Assembly (NCBI RefSeq): GCF_016587375.1 | Contig: NZ_BNJG01000004.1 | Coordinates: forward strand, 248,001-312,000 | Direction: 5' to 3' | Source: Ktedonobacter robiniae | GTDB taxonomy: Bacteria; Chloroflexota; Ktedonobacteria; Ktedonobacterales; Ktedonobacteraceae | Length of the DNA: 64,000 nucleotides | In this document: positions 8,262-17,193 of the stretch, in pieces | Position numbering within the stretch: position 1 is the first letter of the stretch | Layout: every line of letters starts with the position of its first letter | Program-made: the position numbers and the translations under genes | The notes under the pieces: generated by a model | Databases searched by the model: none | What the model saw: the letters and a program-made list of their open reading frames with translations, nothing else | Told to the model about the DNA's origin: nothing

Positions 8262-8687
8262 TCAGTATTTCTCCTGGGCAACATGATGAGATATCCTCTG
8301 CTTCTCTGTTTTGACGACGGTCGTGCCTACCGCTCTCCCTACTAATAGTGGTTCCGTGAGCACATCTGCCGCTGAGGCGCCGACGTCGGGGCGTGCCGCG
8401 ATCACTTTATACGCCTCAAATTCCAGGCGTCGAGACGTGTTGCCAATATGTGAGACACGCCCTTTCACCTCTACGAAATCTCCTGCATAGAGCGGCGCGA
8501 GAAATTCCACATGCTCATAACTTACCAATAATCCCTCGTCACCATCACAGAGGATGGCCAGTTCCGTCGCAGCATCGCCAAACAAAGATAGCATGTGCGC
8601 TCCATTTACCAGCTGTCCCCCGTAATGGGCATCATGGGTGCTTAAACGCACACGCAGCAGTGAAGTATACTCAGACGTGACAATCAT
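8262..8687 (-). CDS. Hotdog-fold 3-aminobutyryl-CoA ammonia-lyase-like protein
   Basis: 141 residues of the hotdog fold. The run STHDAHYGGQLVNGAHML, followed by LFGDAATELAI, CDGDEGLL, VEFLAPLYAGDFVEVKGR and GNTSRRLEFEAYKVI, is what I recall for 3-aminobutyryl-CoA ammonia lyase (Kal) of lysine fermenters and beta-alanyl-CoA ammonia lyases, rather than generic acyl-CoA thioesterases. It would add or remove ammonia at a CoA thioester. No other lysine-fermentation genes are nearby, so it may act in beta-amino-acid turnover. A perfect palindrome lies 24 nt upstream of the start. Confidence 0.8.
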   Translation of the reverse strand: MIVTSEYTSLLRVRLSTHDAHYGGQLVNGAHMLSLFGDAATELAILCDGDEGLLVSYEHVEFLAPLYAGDFVEVKGRVSHIGNTSRRLEFEAYKVIAARPDVGASAADVLTEPLLVGRAVGTTVVKTEKQRISHHVAQEKY

Positions 8688-8710
8688 GGATGGCTCCCTT
8701 CACGATATCT

Positions 8711-8728
8711 CTAACAAACGTTTGTTAG
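8711..8728. promoter_or_regulatory. Perfect 18-bp palindromic operator
   Basis: CTAACAAACGTTTGTTAG is fully self-complementary and has the form typical of TetR-family operators. It sits 24 nt before the minus-strand hotdog gene and could also affect the plus-strand gene that starts at 8959. No regulator gene is adjacent. Confidence 0.65.
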
Positions 8729-8958
8729 TATCTAGGTCCAATATACCTCAGCGAGAAAAAGTTTTTTTTGCATGGCTAATGTCCATTATGTACAAAATTT
8801 GCTTAAAAAGCAAGAGCTTGCAAGATATTCCTTTTGCTTCTTTGCACCTGTGACGCTCAGCATACCCTACTTAGTATTCATACCGCAGCCTTTTAAGACT
8901 ATAAGAAATGCATATATGATACAATACAGAGGAATACTTTTATTTGGGAGTTATGCTT

Positions 8959-9930
8959 ATGCTAACCTATACTCATGCGCCACAACTTACGGGCGCCTAT
9001 CTTGGCGAGGTCTGGGAACGCCTCCCTCCTGCTCTACGCCCCACCCTCTTTTTGGCCGATCCCACGCTCTCGCAGCAACTTCGCTGCGAAGTGACAATTG
9101 TGAGCGAAACCTTTCAGTACACGGGCAGCTTTAAGTTTCGTGCAGCCTATAACCTGCTCGCCAGTATTCCTCATCAGCATGTGATTACGGCCTCGTCAGG
9201 CAATTTTGGCCAGGCGGTCGCCTATGCAAGCAAGTTGCTTGGAAAAACCTGTACCGTTGTTATGCCGACAACTTCAGCTCAGGTGAAGATTGAGGCTGTA
9301 CGCGCCTATGGCGGGACAGTTGACCTTGTGGATGTGCGCCAGGTCAGCCGGGCCAAGCGTGTGGCCCAGTTAATGCAACAACATCCAGAGGCATTCCAGG
9401 CCCCCGCCTATGATGACTACCGCGTCGTCGCAGGCAACTCGACGCTCGGGATGGAGATCTTTGCGGCCCTTGATCCCGATGTTATCCTGGTACCAGTTGG
9501 CGGCGGCGGACTGAGTTCTGGCCTGGTGATTGCTCGGGACTATTTGCAGAAAGAAACGGAGATTCTGGGGGCTGAACCCTTTTTGGGCAATGATGCCGCA
9601 CGCTCACTACGTCAGGGTACGCTTATAAGCAATACAGATGAACCAACGACTGTGGCCGATGGAGCACGCACACTGAGCCTGGGCCAACTTAACTGGGAAA
9701 TCTTGCGCCAGGGCATGAGTGACATCCTTGAGATACCAGATACAGCGATCCTGGTAGGACTCCGCCATAGCTTCCGTTACCTAAATCTGAAGGTGGAACC
9801 CACAGGTGCACTCTCCCTGGGAGCACTCCTAAGCGAGCCAGGGCGCTTTGAGGGGAAACGCGTCTGCTGCGTCGTGAGTGGTGGCAATGTTGATCCGCAA
9901 CTCTATGCTCAGTATCTCACCGCAGAATAA
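8959..9930 (+). CDS. Threonine/serine dehydratase-like PLP enzyme
   Basis: 323 residues of fold-type II PLP enzymes. The Schiff-base lysine is K59 (TGSFKFRAA), the substrate loop reads ASSGNFGQAVAYA, and the glycine-rich phosphate loop VPVGGGGLSSG. There is no C-terminal ACT domain, so this is the short catabolic or racemase-like form; expected reaction is deamination of threonine or serine to a 2-oxo acid. I start at ATG 8959 because GGGAG lies 8 nt before it; ATG 8953 and TTG 8944 are in frame but too close to that site. The stop codon lies inside a 24-bp terminator stem. Confidence 0.88.
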   Translation: MLTYTHAPQLTGAYLGEVWERLPPALRPTLFLADPTLSQQLRCEVTIVSETFQYTGSFKFRAAYNLLASIPHQHVITASSGNFGQAVAYASKLLGKTCTVVMPTTSAQVKIEAVRAYGGTVDLVDVRQVSRAKRVAQLMQQHPEAFQAPAYDDYRVVAGNSTLGMEIFAALDPDVILVPVGGGGLSSGLVIARDYLQKETEILGAEPFLGNDAARSLRQGTLISNTDEPTTVADGARTLSLGQLNWEILRQGMSDILEIPDTAILVGLRHSFRYLNLKVEPTGALSLGALLSEPGRFEGKRVCCVVSGGNVDPQLYAQYLTAE

Positions 9931-9975
9931 AGAGGAGGGGCGCGAAAGAATCGCGCCCCTCCTCTTTATTCTGCG
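9921..9975. terminator. 24-bp perfect bidirectional hairpin
   Basis: Arms 9921-9944 and 9952-9975 are perfect inverted copies (CGCAGAATAAAGAGG... and its complement) with a 7-nt loop. The left arm contains the last codons and stop of the dehydratase gene. It lies between convergent genes and has no T-tract on either side. Confidence 0.85.
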
Positions 9976-9984
9976 TCTCGCCTC

Positions 9985-11519
9985 CTATTGAGGAGGAAAG
10001 ATTGCGAGATTTGTAAATTGTGCCTCAGCCCCTGGTTTTGTCTTGGGCAGATTCGAGACAAAGAACGCGACAGAACCACTTAAGTAGCTGGTATCAGAGA
10101 TCGTCTTAATGGTCTGTCCATTCACAATGAAGGTCATCGTGGACCCTTTGGCCTTCACAACAATTTGATTGGTCTTGCCCATCGGCTGAATAGCTGGATT
10201 CGCGGCATTAGGCACAAGCGTTTGAGCCTCAAGTACCGTCGTCTTAGCCGCGTCAGACTGGCCCTTGAAAATGGTATAGGTGCCATCGCCATACAACTCA
10301 AGGCGATAGAAGGTCGCCAATGAGCCGTTTTGCGCCGCTGCGGCGCGAATAACCACACCATAGCCACCACCGCCCGACTGTGGATTCGGATCGCCTTTGC
10401 TAAGTGTTGCATTCACAAACAACTGGAAGTCACCATATGACTTACTATCGGGTAGTGTCTCGGTGAAGAGCTTATTATCGTTGTCGTTCAGGGTAAGCGC
10501 GCCGTTGCTTATGGCAGCCGAAAACGCGCCTTTGGCGTCCTTTTCCAGGTGCCAACCATTGTTGTTATTTGCGAACGTGTCGGCAAACAATGACTTACCG
10601 GTCGGGGTGGGTAATGGTTTGAGCGCATTGACTGTCGCGGTACTCTTGTTTGTACCGGCATTGCCCCCATGTGAGAAAATGAATACACCGCCAACACTTG
10701 CGATAATCACAACCAATACCAGCACAACTGCGCTAATAATCATACCCCAGCGGGGACGTTTCTTCTGCTCCGAGAGCGCAAAGGGATCAAGGGCGGGCGA
10801 GAAAGGAATCGAGTTCCCGGTAGTCCGCTCACTGCCTTGATTCCCAGCGAAAGGAGAAGCGCTCTCCATGCCATTCTGTCCCCACTGGGTCCCAGTGCTA
10901 GCGTTAGGAGTCTGAGGCTGTCCCCACTGCATGCCTGATCCAGTAGGTGCCTGGGGCTGTCCCCATTGTCCGGAGCCCATTGGCGTTTGGGGCTGGTTCC
11001 ACTGTCCAGAACCCATTGATGTTTGGGGCTGATCCCATTGTGTGCCTGAACCAGCGGGCGTTTGGGGCTGGTTCCACTGTCCAGAACCCATTGGCACCTG
11101 GGGTTGGTTCCACTGCATTCCAGAACCTGTTTGAGGCTGCGCCTGGTTCCATTGTGTGCCTGAACCAGGCGCAGCGTTAGCAGGTGCTCCCCATGGCGCA
11201 TTTCTATTCGCTGGTTCCTGCGCCGGGGCTGATTGACCCCATTGAGGAGCCGCAAATTGCCCCCACTGAGAACGATTATCTGGCGCTGAAGCAGGGGTAT
11301 TTGTCGGTTGATCCCAACCCGGGCCCCCCCCTGGTTGAGTCCTGGCATTGAAGGAGCAAAATTATTTCCAAATGGTGATCCACCGTTCCCTTGATTTCCC
11401 ATCGCAGGTCCCGATTCAAAGAGCAATCCGCAATTTCGACAACGCCCCTCATTCATAGGCGATGCCGCGCCGCAGCGTGGACATTGACGTCCTTGTATAT
11501 TAAATACCGACGAGGACAT
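9985..11519 (-). pseudogene. Zinc-ribbon, low-complexity, one-TM protein with interrupted frame
   Basis: From ATG 11519 (GGAGG 6 nt upstream) the protein begins with a zinc ribbon (CPRCG, CRNCG) and a Gly/Asn-rich stretch. The frame then breaks at a run of eight G (plus-strand C run 11324-11331). One extra G, or a -1 ribosomal slip there, joins it to the downstream frame and gives about 511 residues. The downstream part has about eight tandem units like QWNQPQTPMGSG, a membrane helix (IISAVVLVLVVIIASVGGVF) and a C-terminal LamG/DUF1080-like beta-sandwich (LFADTFANNNNGWHLEKD). Likely a membrane-anchored extracytoplasmic sensor or binding protein. The domains are intact, so sequence error, phase variation or recoding are all possible. 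Confidence 0.75.
10880..11200 (-). repeat. Tandem 12-14-residue coding repeats
   Basis: About eight in-frame copies of a unit encoding Q-W-[NDG]-Q-P-Q-x-P-x-G-S-G inside the zinc-ribbon membrane protein gene. They form the flexible linker between the cytoplasmic ribbon and the membrane helix. Confidence 0.75.
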
Positions 11520-11680
11520 GGAAACCTCCAATAACAACCGACATGCTTAACGCTGAGTATCGCATAGATCCACAAGAAAGTCCAACACACTCCTGAAAGA
11601 TGGTATCTTTAGGTCGATTGGCGAATTCTATACAATTGATCTGCTGTATCTACTCCGGACTTCTCGCCACTCCGTGGCCC

Positions 11681-11733
11681 GCAGGGGTTAGAGGGTGCGG
11701 TGCCAGGCTGGCACCGCACCCTCTAACCCCTGC
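11681..11733. terminator. 25-bp perfect hairpin with a 3-nt loop
   Basis: Arms 11681-11705 and 11709-11733 (GCAGGGGTTAGAGGGTGCGG... and its complement) enclose GGC. It stands alone about 160 nt upstream of the zinc-ribbon gene start and 470 nt beyond the end of the ATP-grasp gene. It could be a terminator for transcription from either side or a mobile palindrome. Confidence 0.6.
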
Positions 11734-12201
11734 GAAGCGTCGCAGACGCTGAGAACACCTCGCAAAGAGAGGAACTGAGTAGTTACAACCTGCTTTATAA
11801 AGGACTTATATACATAGAGCAACACGCGAGAAAGCCAAAGAAGTGTGTATGCTTACCAGAGATAAGCGCGCAACGAGCGTGGGTTATACTTATAGCAATG
11901 CGGTCGATACTACAAAAATCGTACAAAAAATATCCCTTTAACGCAGGAAATATAACAATCCTCCGTAAAACATTCTTCCTACTAGAAATATATCGCAAAG
12001 GCAGCCAGATATATTACAAATCTAGGAAGAAAGGCACGGTAGCTGGACACACGACAACTAATCAGTCTTTTTTGCTTGGGCTTATAGTATCATAAAGTCA
12101 GCAATAAGTGGTATCTTTTCGCCAAAAAATATGTGCGTCGTATGTAGACGCGTGCTTTAGCAGCGTCGCACCTTCCTGCGCTACCGCTAATTGCTTGCGT
12201 T
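11734..12201. other. AT-rich intergenic region, no supported gene
   Basis: About 470 bases between the isolated hairpin and the ATP-grasp gene 3' end. The AT-rich centre holds two overlapping opposed frames of 65-67 codons, with unlikely composition and no convincing ribosome-binding site. A weak GCGTC/GACGC hairpin near 12130-12150 may end the ATP-grasp transcript. Confidence 0.5.
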
Positions 12202-13485
12202 CTAGCGCATACTGAGCACTGGTATCTCTCGGCGGATCTCAAAATGGAGGCAGCGATGCGCCTGCCGCAGTGCCTCCTCCACCTGGACTGGAGTTTCACC
12301 GCGCGCAAAGATAAACCCCAGGTAACTGGCCCCCTCTGGCAATGGCACCAGGGGATGATGCACCTTTGCCGTGATCTCGACGCCTGTAATCAAGGGAACA
12401 GCAGCCGCTTCTTCCACGCCTATCACCCCTTTGAGGATACCCGCGGAGGGAATGGGAATCATCATCACGCCAGTCGCGTGCGTGTCACGTTCAAGCATTT
12501 GAATTTCTTCACCGATAGCATGCCGCAAAATCAGCTCTTCAAGGCACATGCCTGAACCGAACTCAAGGATGGTAGAACAGAGGCCCCCTATCGAGCGGCC
12601 AGCAATTTCGAGCATCCAGGGTCCGGATTCATTGACGCGAAGCTCGGCATGCACCGGCCCATGGCGCAGCCCCAATGAAGATGCAGCCGTCGAGACACAG
12701 TCTGCGATGGCTTGCTGTACCTCCTGAGAGAGACGCGAGGGCGTGGTATAGATCGTCTCCTCGAAGAAAGGGCCATCCAGGGGATCTGGCTTATCAAAGA
12801 GTGTCAGGACTTTGAGCGCCCCATGCGTCAGGATACCTTCAAGCGCGACCTCGACCCCTGGAATAAAGTCCTCCACCAGGAAGGTCGTCTCTTCCTCTGC
12901 ATATCCCTCGCTCAGGACGATCCGCTTCAGGCGATAAAAGGCCTGGAGAAACTCCGCTGGATTATTGGCACGTATCACCCCGCGACTGCCGGAGAGGCGA
13001 CGTGGCTTCAATACGCAGGGATAACTTACGCGTTGCGCGATCTCTTCTGGTGCTTCCTGCAAACTAAAATCGCGGAACACCGGGCAGGGTGCGCCCCCCT
13101 CCGACATCAGGCGTCGCATCAAGAGTTTATCACGCGCGGCTTCTGCCGCACCGGGCGAGTTATGAGGAAGCCCCAGGGAGGCACAAGCTTGAGCGGCCAG
13201 CTCGCTGGCGCTATCATCCACTGAGAGTATGGCGGTGATAGGGTGCTCCCGCGCATAGTCCGTAATGGTACGCACCGATGTTGGAGTATCGGAGAAATCA
13301 ATCCCCAGCGGCACATGCCAGTAGTCCGCCAGCGATTCAGGAAGATCGATCCCTACAACTACCTCCAGTTGTAACTGTTGCGCAGCGCTCAAAAACGCAC
13401 CAGCGCGATAAGTTGAGGGAGACATAAGCAAGAGAACACGCTTTGGGGCCTCTTCTCTTGCATACATACTACGTACATTGCTCAT
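12202..13485 (-). CDS. ATP-grasp carboxylate-amine ligase-like protein
   Basis: 427 residues with a Rossmann-like N-terminal domain (RVLLLMSPSTYRAGAFL), central domain and ATP-grasp fold. ATP-binding marks are the lysine in CVLKPRRLSGSRGV, FLVEDFIPGVEVALEG and the metal-binding EIAGRSIGG near residue 310. The family makes acyl-phosphate intermediates to join a carboxylate to an amine (biotin carboxylase-like proteins, L-amino-acid ligases, peptide-tailoring ligases). The substrate cannot be read from sequence. It begins 5 nt after a 92-residue protein gene, so the two are almost certainly co-translated. Confidence 0.88.
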   Translation of the reverse strand: MSNVRSMYAREEAPKRVLLLMSPSTYRAGAFLSAAQQLQLEVVVGIDLPESLADYWHVPLGIDFSDTPTSVRTITDYAREHPITAILSVDDSASELAAQACASLGLPHNSPGAAEAARDKLLMRRLMSEGGAPCPVFRDFSLQEAPEEIAQRVSYPCVLKPRRLSGSRGVIRANNPAEFLQAFYRLKRIVLSEGYAEEETTFLVEDFIPGVEVALEGILTHGALKVLTLFDKPDPLDGPFFEETIYTTPSRLSQEVQQAIADCVSTAASSLGLRHGPVHAELRVNESGPWMLEIAGRSIGGLCSTILEFGSGMCLEELILRHAIGEEIQMLERDTHATGVMMIPIPSAGILKGVIGVEEAAAVPLITGVEITAKVHHPLVPLPEGASYLGFIFARGETPVQVEEALRQAHRCLHFEIRREIPVLSMR

Positions 13486-13490
13486 AGGCG

Positions 13491-13769
13491 TTACTCATCC
13501 TGCTCTACATCTACAACAAGACCCTTTGATTTCAAGGCAGCCGCCAGCCCGAAGAGGCGCGCATCGCCGCGCACCGTCCAGAGAAGTTCCTGGGAGGACA
13601 ATGCCGATTTCTGGCTCTCCTCCCAATGACATTCATAGGCGCCTTGCCAGTTCCTATGCTGCACACGTCCCTGGTAGTGCCAGGGCGCGGTCATCGGGCG
13701 ACGATGGTTAAAACCCAGGCCAGCACCATCAATGCTGGCAAAATCTTTACTGCGAAAGATGACCTTCAT
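13491..13769 (-). CDS. Conserved-looking 92-residue protein upstream of the ATP-grasp gene
   Basis: I do not recognise a family. From ATG 13769 it reads MKVIFRSKDFASIDGAGL, then an aromatic, histidine-rich middle (WHYQGRVQHRNWQGAYECHW) and an acidic tail (VVDVEQDE). It is soluble, without signal or membrane segment. An in-frame start at 13850 would add a 27-residue extension with no ribosome-binding site; GAGG lies about 10 nt before 13769. The 5-nt gap to the ATP-grasp gene argues for a shared job, as a subunit, substrate carrier or regulator (inference). Confidence 0.65.
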   Translation of the reverse strand: MKVIFRSKDFASIDGAGLGFNHRRPMTAPWHYQGRVQHRNWQGAYECHWEESQKSALSSQELLWTVRGDARLFGLAAALKSKGLVVDVEQDE

Positions 13770-14033
13770 GCTTCCAAACCTCGTGCAGATTCCTATGCTC
13801 AGCTTATCATAGCAGCAACCAGCTCTTATGAAAACAATTTCGCGCGCCAAAAGCTGTCATCTACACACCACATTATTACATTTTCGTAGTAGAATAGTTC
13901 CAAAAACCATGGCGTTTTGTAGCGAAAGAGAGCGTGCCTTGATCGCTTGATTGCGTTCCCCTTGTTCTTCAGTGTATCGCGCGATATCCTGGATGACAAG
14001 AAGGATGCTGAACGCGCTTGAGTCGGAAGAACT

Positions 14034-16844
14034 TCAGTTCCCATTGGCAAGAAGGCCAAGCATCCGCGCTTGTGCCACCGCCTGGGTGCGATTGGTAACG
14101 TCGAGTTTGGTGAGGATATTGCTGACATGATGCTTCACCGTGTCGATGGCAAGCACCAATGTTTCCGCAATCTTCCGGTTCGAGGCACCACGTGCGAGCA
14201 GGCGTAACACGTCCTGTTCCCGCGCGCTTAACGGCTCCAGCAATATCGGGGATGGCTCGCTTTCCAGACGGGGTGGTTGGGTCTCCGGCTGCTGGCTGGA
14301 CGCACGCACCAGCCTCTCCAGATACGGGAGATCTTTCTCCTGGGGCCCATGTTCTCTAAGTTGGGAGAGCAAACCAGCCATGAGTGGTCCTTCGTCCACA
14401 AAGCGACGGATGTAGCCTTCTGCTGCGCCCAGATGCACAGCCTGAGAAAGCCGCGCCAGGGCTTCTTGCTGGTGCTGCTGCAGGTGATACGCCTGCGCCT
14501 GCAAGAGCCACATTTCCAGCACATGGTACCACCGCTGCGCGGCCGTTGCCCGTTTTACGAGGGGGAGAAGCAGGTGCAAGGCATGCTCTGGTTGGGATTC
14601 GGCCAGCAGCAGGCGGACGAATGCAACGCTCTGGCGCTCCTGCGCCAGAGGGGAGGCCAGCGGCGCTTCCCGCTCCAGATCACTCACCCAGCGTCGTGCC
14701 TGTTCCAGCTCGCTACCTGCCAGCCAGAAACGCATCTGATCGACACAATCCCAGAGCGCTGCGCGATACGGCGAAGAAATGATTCGCCAAACGTATTCCA
14801 GCTGTTGAGAGACTTTTTGGGCCTCCTCCCATCTCCCTTGCGAGAGGGCAATTCGCAACAACACTGTATATGTGAGGGGTAAAAACGCCAGGATTTCGGT
14901 CTGTTCGCCCAGCTGGATCGCCTGTTCGGCCAGGTGTTGGGCTTCTTCTAACCTGTCCCACTCGTGCAAGATTCCGGCCTGGAGCGTATAGGGCCAGCAG
15001 AGCAGAGCCGACTGGTGCCCCTCCAGGGTTTGGAGCGCGTTGATCGCCTGCTGGCTCCATTGCCATGCCTGGTGCAGTTTCCCCGCCATCGTTAGCTCCT
15101 GTGTTGCCTCGCACAAGTAGAGATTCTCGAGCACATGATCTCCCTCCGCTTTGCTCCGTCCCCATCCTGTCTGCACGTACTGCATCGCACGCTCGAAATC
15201 CCCCTGAGAGAAGCTCGCCCGAGCCTGGGCAAATGTCACCTGAAGCTGTGCTGCCCATTGGTGCTCCTCCAGATGGGTCAGCGCGTCCTGACAGAAAGCA
15301 TGCGTTGCTCCTGCATCCCCATGACAGAGACCCGCAATTGTAGCCTGTAATGCTGCGATTTCCCCCAACAGAGAGGTTGGTGCTTCTGGTTCGTGTCTGC
15401 CTCGCACGCTGCCGGTCTGTGCTTCCCGCTGATGGACATGTGTCCAGGCGTTTCTGGCATCGCGCACCCAGCGTTCGGTGACCACTGGCGGAGCGCTCCA
15501 GAACAGGCTCTGGGCCGAGGCCAGGCATAAACGAGGGCGCTCACGCACGACCTCGCTGGGAAGCTGCTCAATCCAGGATAGGAGCAACGGGTCTTTGCAG
15601 CGACCCCAGATGTGCTGACTGGGGATCTGTTCCAGAAGCCACGCGGCCCAGGACCACTCGTGCGCCTGCAACGCGTGCTGGATCGCTTCGCTGGGCATCG
15701 GACGGGCCCCATACCAATACCACTGACTGGCTCGCAGATGTAGCAGCGGCACCTCGGTGGGAGCAGTCTGCTCCAACTGATAACGCAAGGCCGAGGCCCA
15801 GAGGGGGTGGTAGGCATACCATTGGTGCTCCTCATCCAGGGGATTGAGAAAGAGATTGGACCGCTCTAATTCCTCCAGGAAGCACTGACTATCTTGCTGC
15901 TTCAGGACCGCATTACACAGGGAGTTACACAGGTAGGGGAGGATGGACGTGCGCAAGAGAAAGCTCTGCACCTGCTCTGGTTGGCGGTTCAGCACTTCCT
16001 GCACCAGGTACTCGAAAAGGACGGGCTGGGTTCCCAGGGGCGCTTGCAGCAGACCTTTTGGAGGTGCCTTTGCCTTGAAGGCGAGCGCTGCCATTTGCAG
16101 GCCCGCCCACCAGCCCTGGAGGCGTGTGTCCACGTCCTGGATGTTCTGCTCGGATAGTCGAAGATCCATCACGTTGTGGAGAAAAGCGGTCATTTCCTCT
16201 CTGGTTGCACGCAACTGCTCGGTGCGTAATTCCAGGATCTGTGCCTGAGCGCGTAGCCGAACAAGAGAAAAAGGAGGGTCAGTCCGTGTCACCAGCACCA
16301 CACACAGGGTGGGGGGTAGGCGCTTGAGCAACGAGGCAAGCAGGGCATGGATCGCTGGCTCCGTAATCTCCTCATAATTATCCAGCACCAGCACCAGGGG
16401 TTCGCTTTGCCGGGCAACGCCATTGATCAGCTCTGTGAGCATTGCTTGCCAGGAAGGTTGCGGGGTATCGTCCAGGAAAGCAACTTGCAGGGCAGCAAAG
16501 GGAAGCAGCGAGAGTCCAGGTTGGCACTGCTCCAGTGCCGTCAGCACATAGGTCCAAAACTTCAAGGGAACATTGTCGCCCGCGTCAAGCGACACCCAGG
16601 CCACGGGCGGATGGCCTGGCGCAAACGAACGAACCCAGTTGGCAAGCAGCGTGGTCTTTCCAGAGCCTGCAGCAGCGGAGATGAGCATGACGCGTCGGTG
16701 GAGGCCAGCATTGAGCAGAGCCAGGAGACGAGGGCGAGGAATGATCTCGTGGGAAGATGTCGGGGGAAGGAATTTTGTCGCAAGCAGTGAGCCTATGATG
16801 GGGTCAGGTGCGTTGCTGTGGTGCCCATGGTTTTTATTGTCCAT
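14034..16844 (-). CDS. MalT-type LuxR-family regulator with STAND ATPase
   Basis: 936-residue large ATP-binding LuxR regulator. Walker A is GSGKTT (residues 60-65), Walker B LVLVLDNYEE, followed by a winged-helix segment, a long alpha-helical TPR-like sensor region (about 350-850) and a C-terminal LuxR helix-turn-helix (LSAREQDVLRLLARGASNRK, TVKHHVSNILTKLDV). In MalT-like proteins an inducer bound to the sensor drives ATP-dependent assembly on promoters. GGAAG lies 8 nt before the ATG. It is divergent from the epoxide hydrolase gene across a 349-bp gap, its most plausible target. A high-quality antisense frame of 271 codons within it is a shadow. Confidence 0.93.
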   Translation of the reverse strand: MDNKNHGHHSNAPDPIIGSLLATKFLPPTSSHEIIPRPRLLALLNAGLHRRVMLISAAAGSGKTTLLANWVRSFAPGHPPVAWVSLDAGDNVPLKFWTYVLTALEQCQPGLSLLPFAALQVAFLDDTPQPSWQAMLTELINGVARQSEPLVLVLDNYEEITEPAIHALLASLLKRLPPTLCVVLVTRTDPPFSLVRLRAQAQILELRTEQLRATREEMTAFLHNVMDLRLSEQNIQDVDTRLQGWWAGLQMAALAFKAKAPPKGLLQAPLGTQPVLFEYLVQEVLNRQPEQVQSFLLRTSILPYLCNSLCNAVLKQQDSQCFLEELERSNLFLNPLDEEHQWYAYHPLWASALRYQLEQTAPTEVPLLHLRASQWYWYGARPMPSEAIQHALQAHEWSWAAWLLEQIPSQHIWGRCKDPLLLSWIEQLPSEVVRERPRLCLASAQSLFWSAPPVVTERWVRDARNAWTHVHQREAQTGSVRGRHEPEAPTSLLGEIAALQATIAGLCHGDAGATHAFCQDALTHLEEHQWAAQLQVTFAQARASFSQGDFERAMQYVQTGWGRSKAEGDHVLENLYLCEATQELTMAGKLHQAWQWSQQAINALQTLEGHQSALLCWPYTLQAGILHEWDRLEEAQHLAEQAIQLGEQTEILAFLPLTYTVLLRIALSQGRWEEAQKVSQQLEYVWRIISSPYRAALWDCVDQMRFWLAGSELEQARRWVSDLEREAPLASPLAQERQSVAFVRLLLAESQPEHALHLLLPLVKRATAAQRWYHVLEMWLLQAQAYHLQQHQQEALARLSQAVHLGAAEGYIRRFVDEGPLMAGLLSQLREHGPQEKDLPYLERLVRASSQQPETQPPRLESEPSPILLEPLSAREQDVLRLLARGASNRKIAETLVLAIDTVKHHVSNILTKLDVTNRTQAVAQARMLGLLANGN

Positions 16845-17193
16845 GATGGTTCTTCCTTTCTTGCATCTCCTTTGCTTGTTGTCGCCAGCAGGTCAACCTT
16901 TTGCGAAAACGCTTTGCCGCCACACAGGGAGGTGATCCCTGCGCCTTGTCGCTCTCGCGTCGTTCTCCTGATGAGTTGTACCGCCGCGTATTTGCTTCAG
17001 TGGACAGCGATCGCTAGCACTTTCGTGTCGGTTTTCAGCGGTCATTGCCCCCTGAGAATAGCTCTTTCTCGCCATGATTTTCCCTTTTCATTCCAGTATA
17101 CTCCGGTTGTCGTTAAACGGAGACGTTCGAGAGATCGGAAACTGACCCGTCAAGTGACTCATCTGAAATGTATCAACACACAGGAGAACTCTT
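16845..17193. other. Divergent control region, MalT-like regulator / epoxide hydrolase
   Basis: 349 bases holding the promoters of both divergent genes. I saw no strong inverted repeat or clear -35/-10 pair. AGGAG lies 7 nt before the hydrolase ATG on the right. Confidence 0.5.

Noticed and set aside
11795..12095. Two overlapping opposed frames of 65-67 codons
   Set aside because: AT-rich noncoding DNA; neither translation looks like a protein and they are mutually antisense.
14713..15528. 271-codon minus-strand frame inside the MalT-like gene
   Set aside because: Arg/Gly/Ser-rich translation in an alternative frame of a well supported 936-residue gene; a composition shadow.
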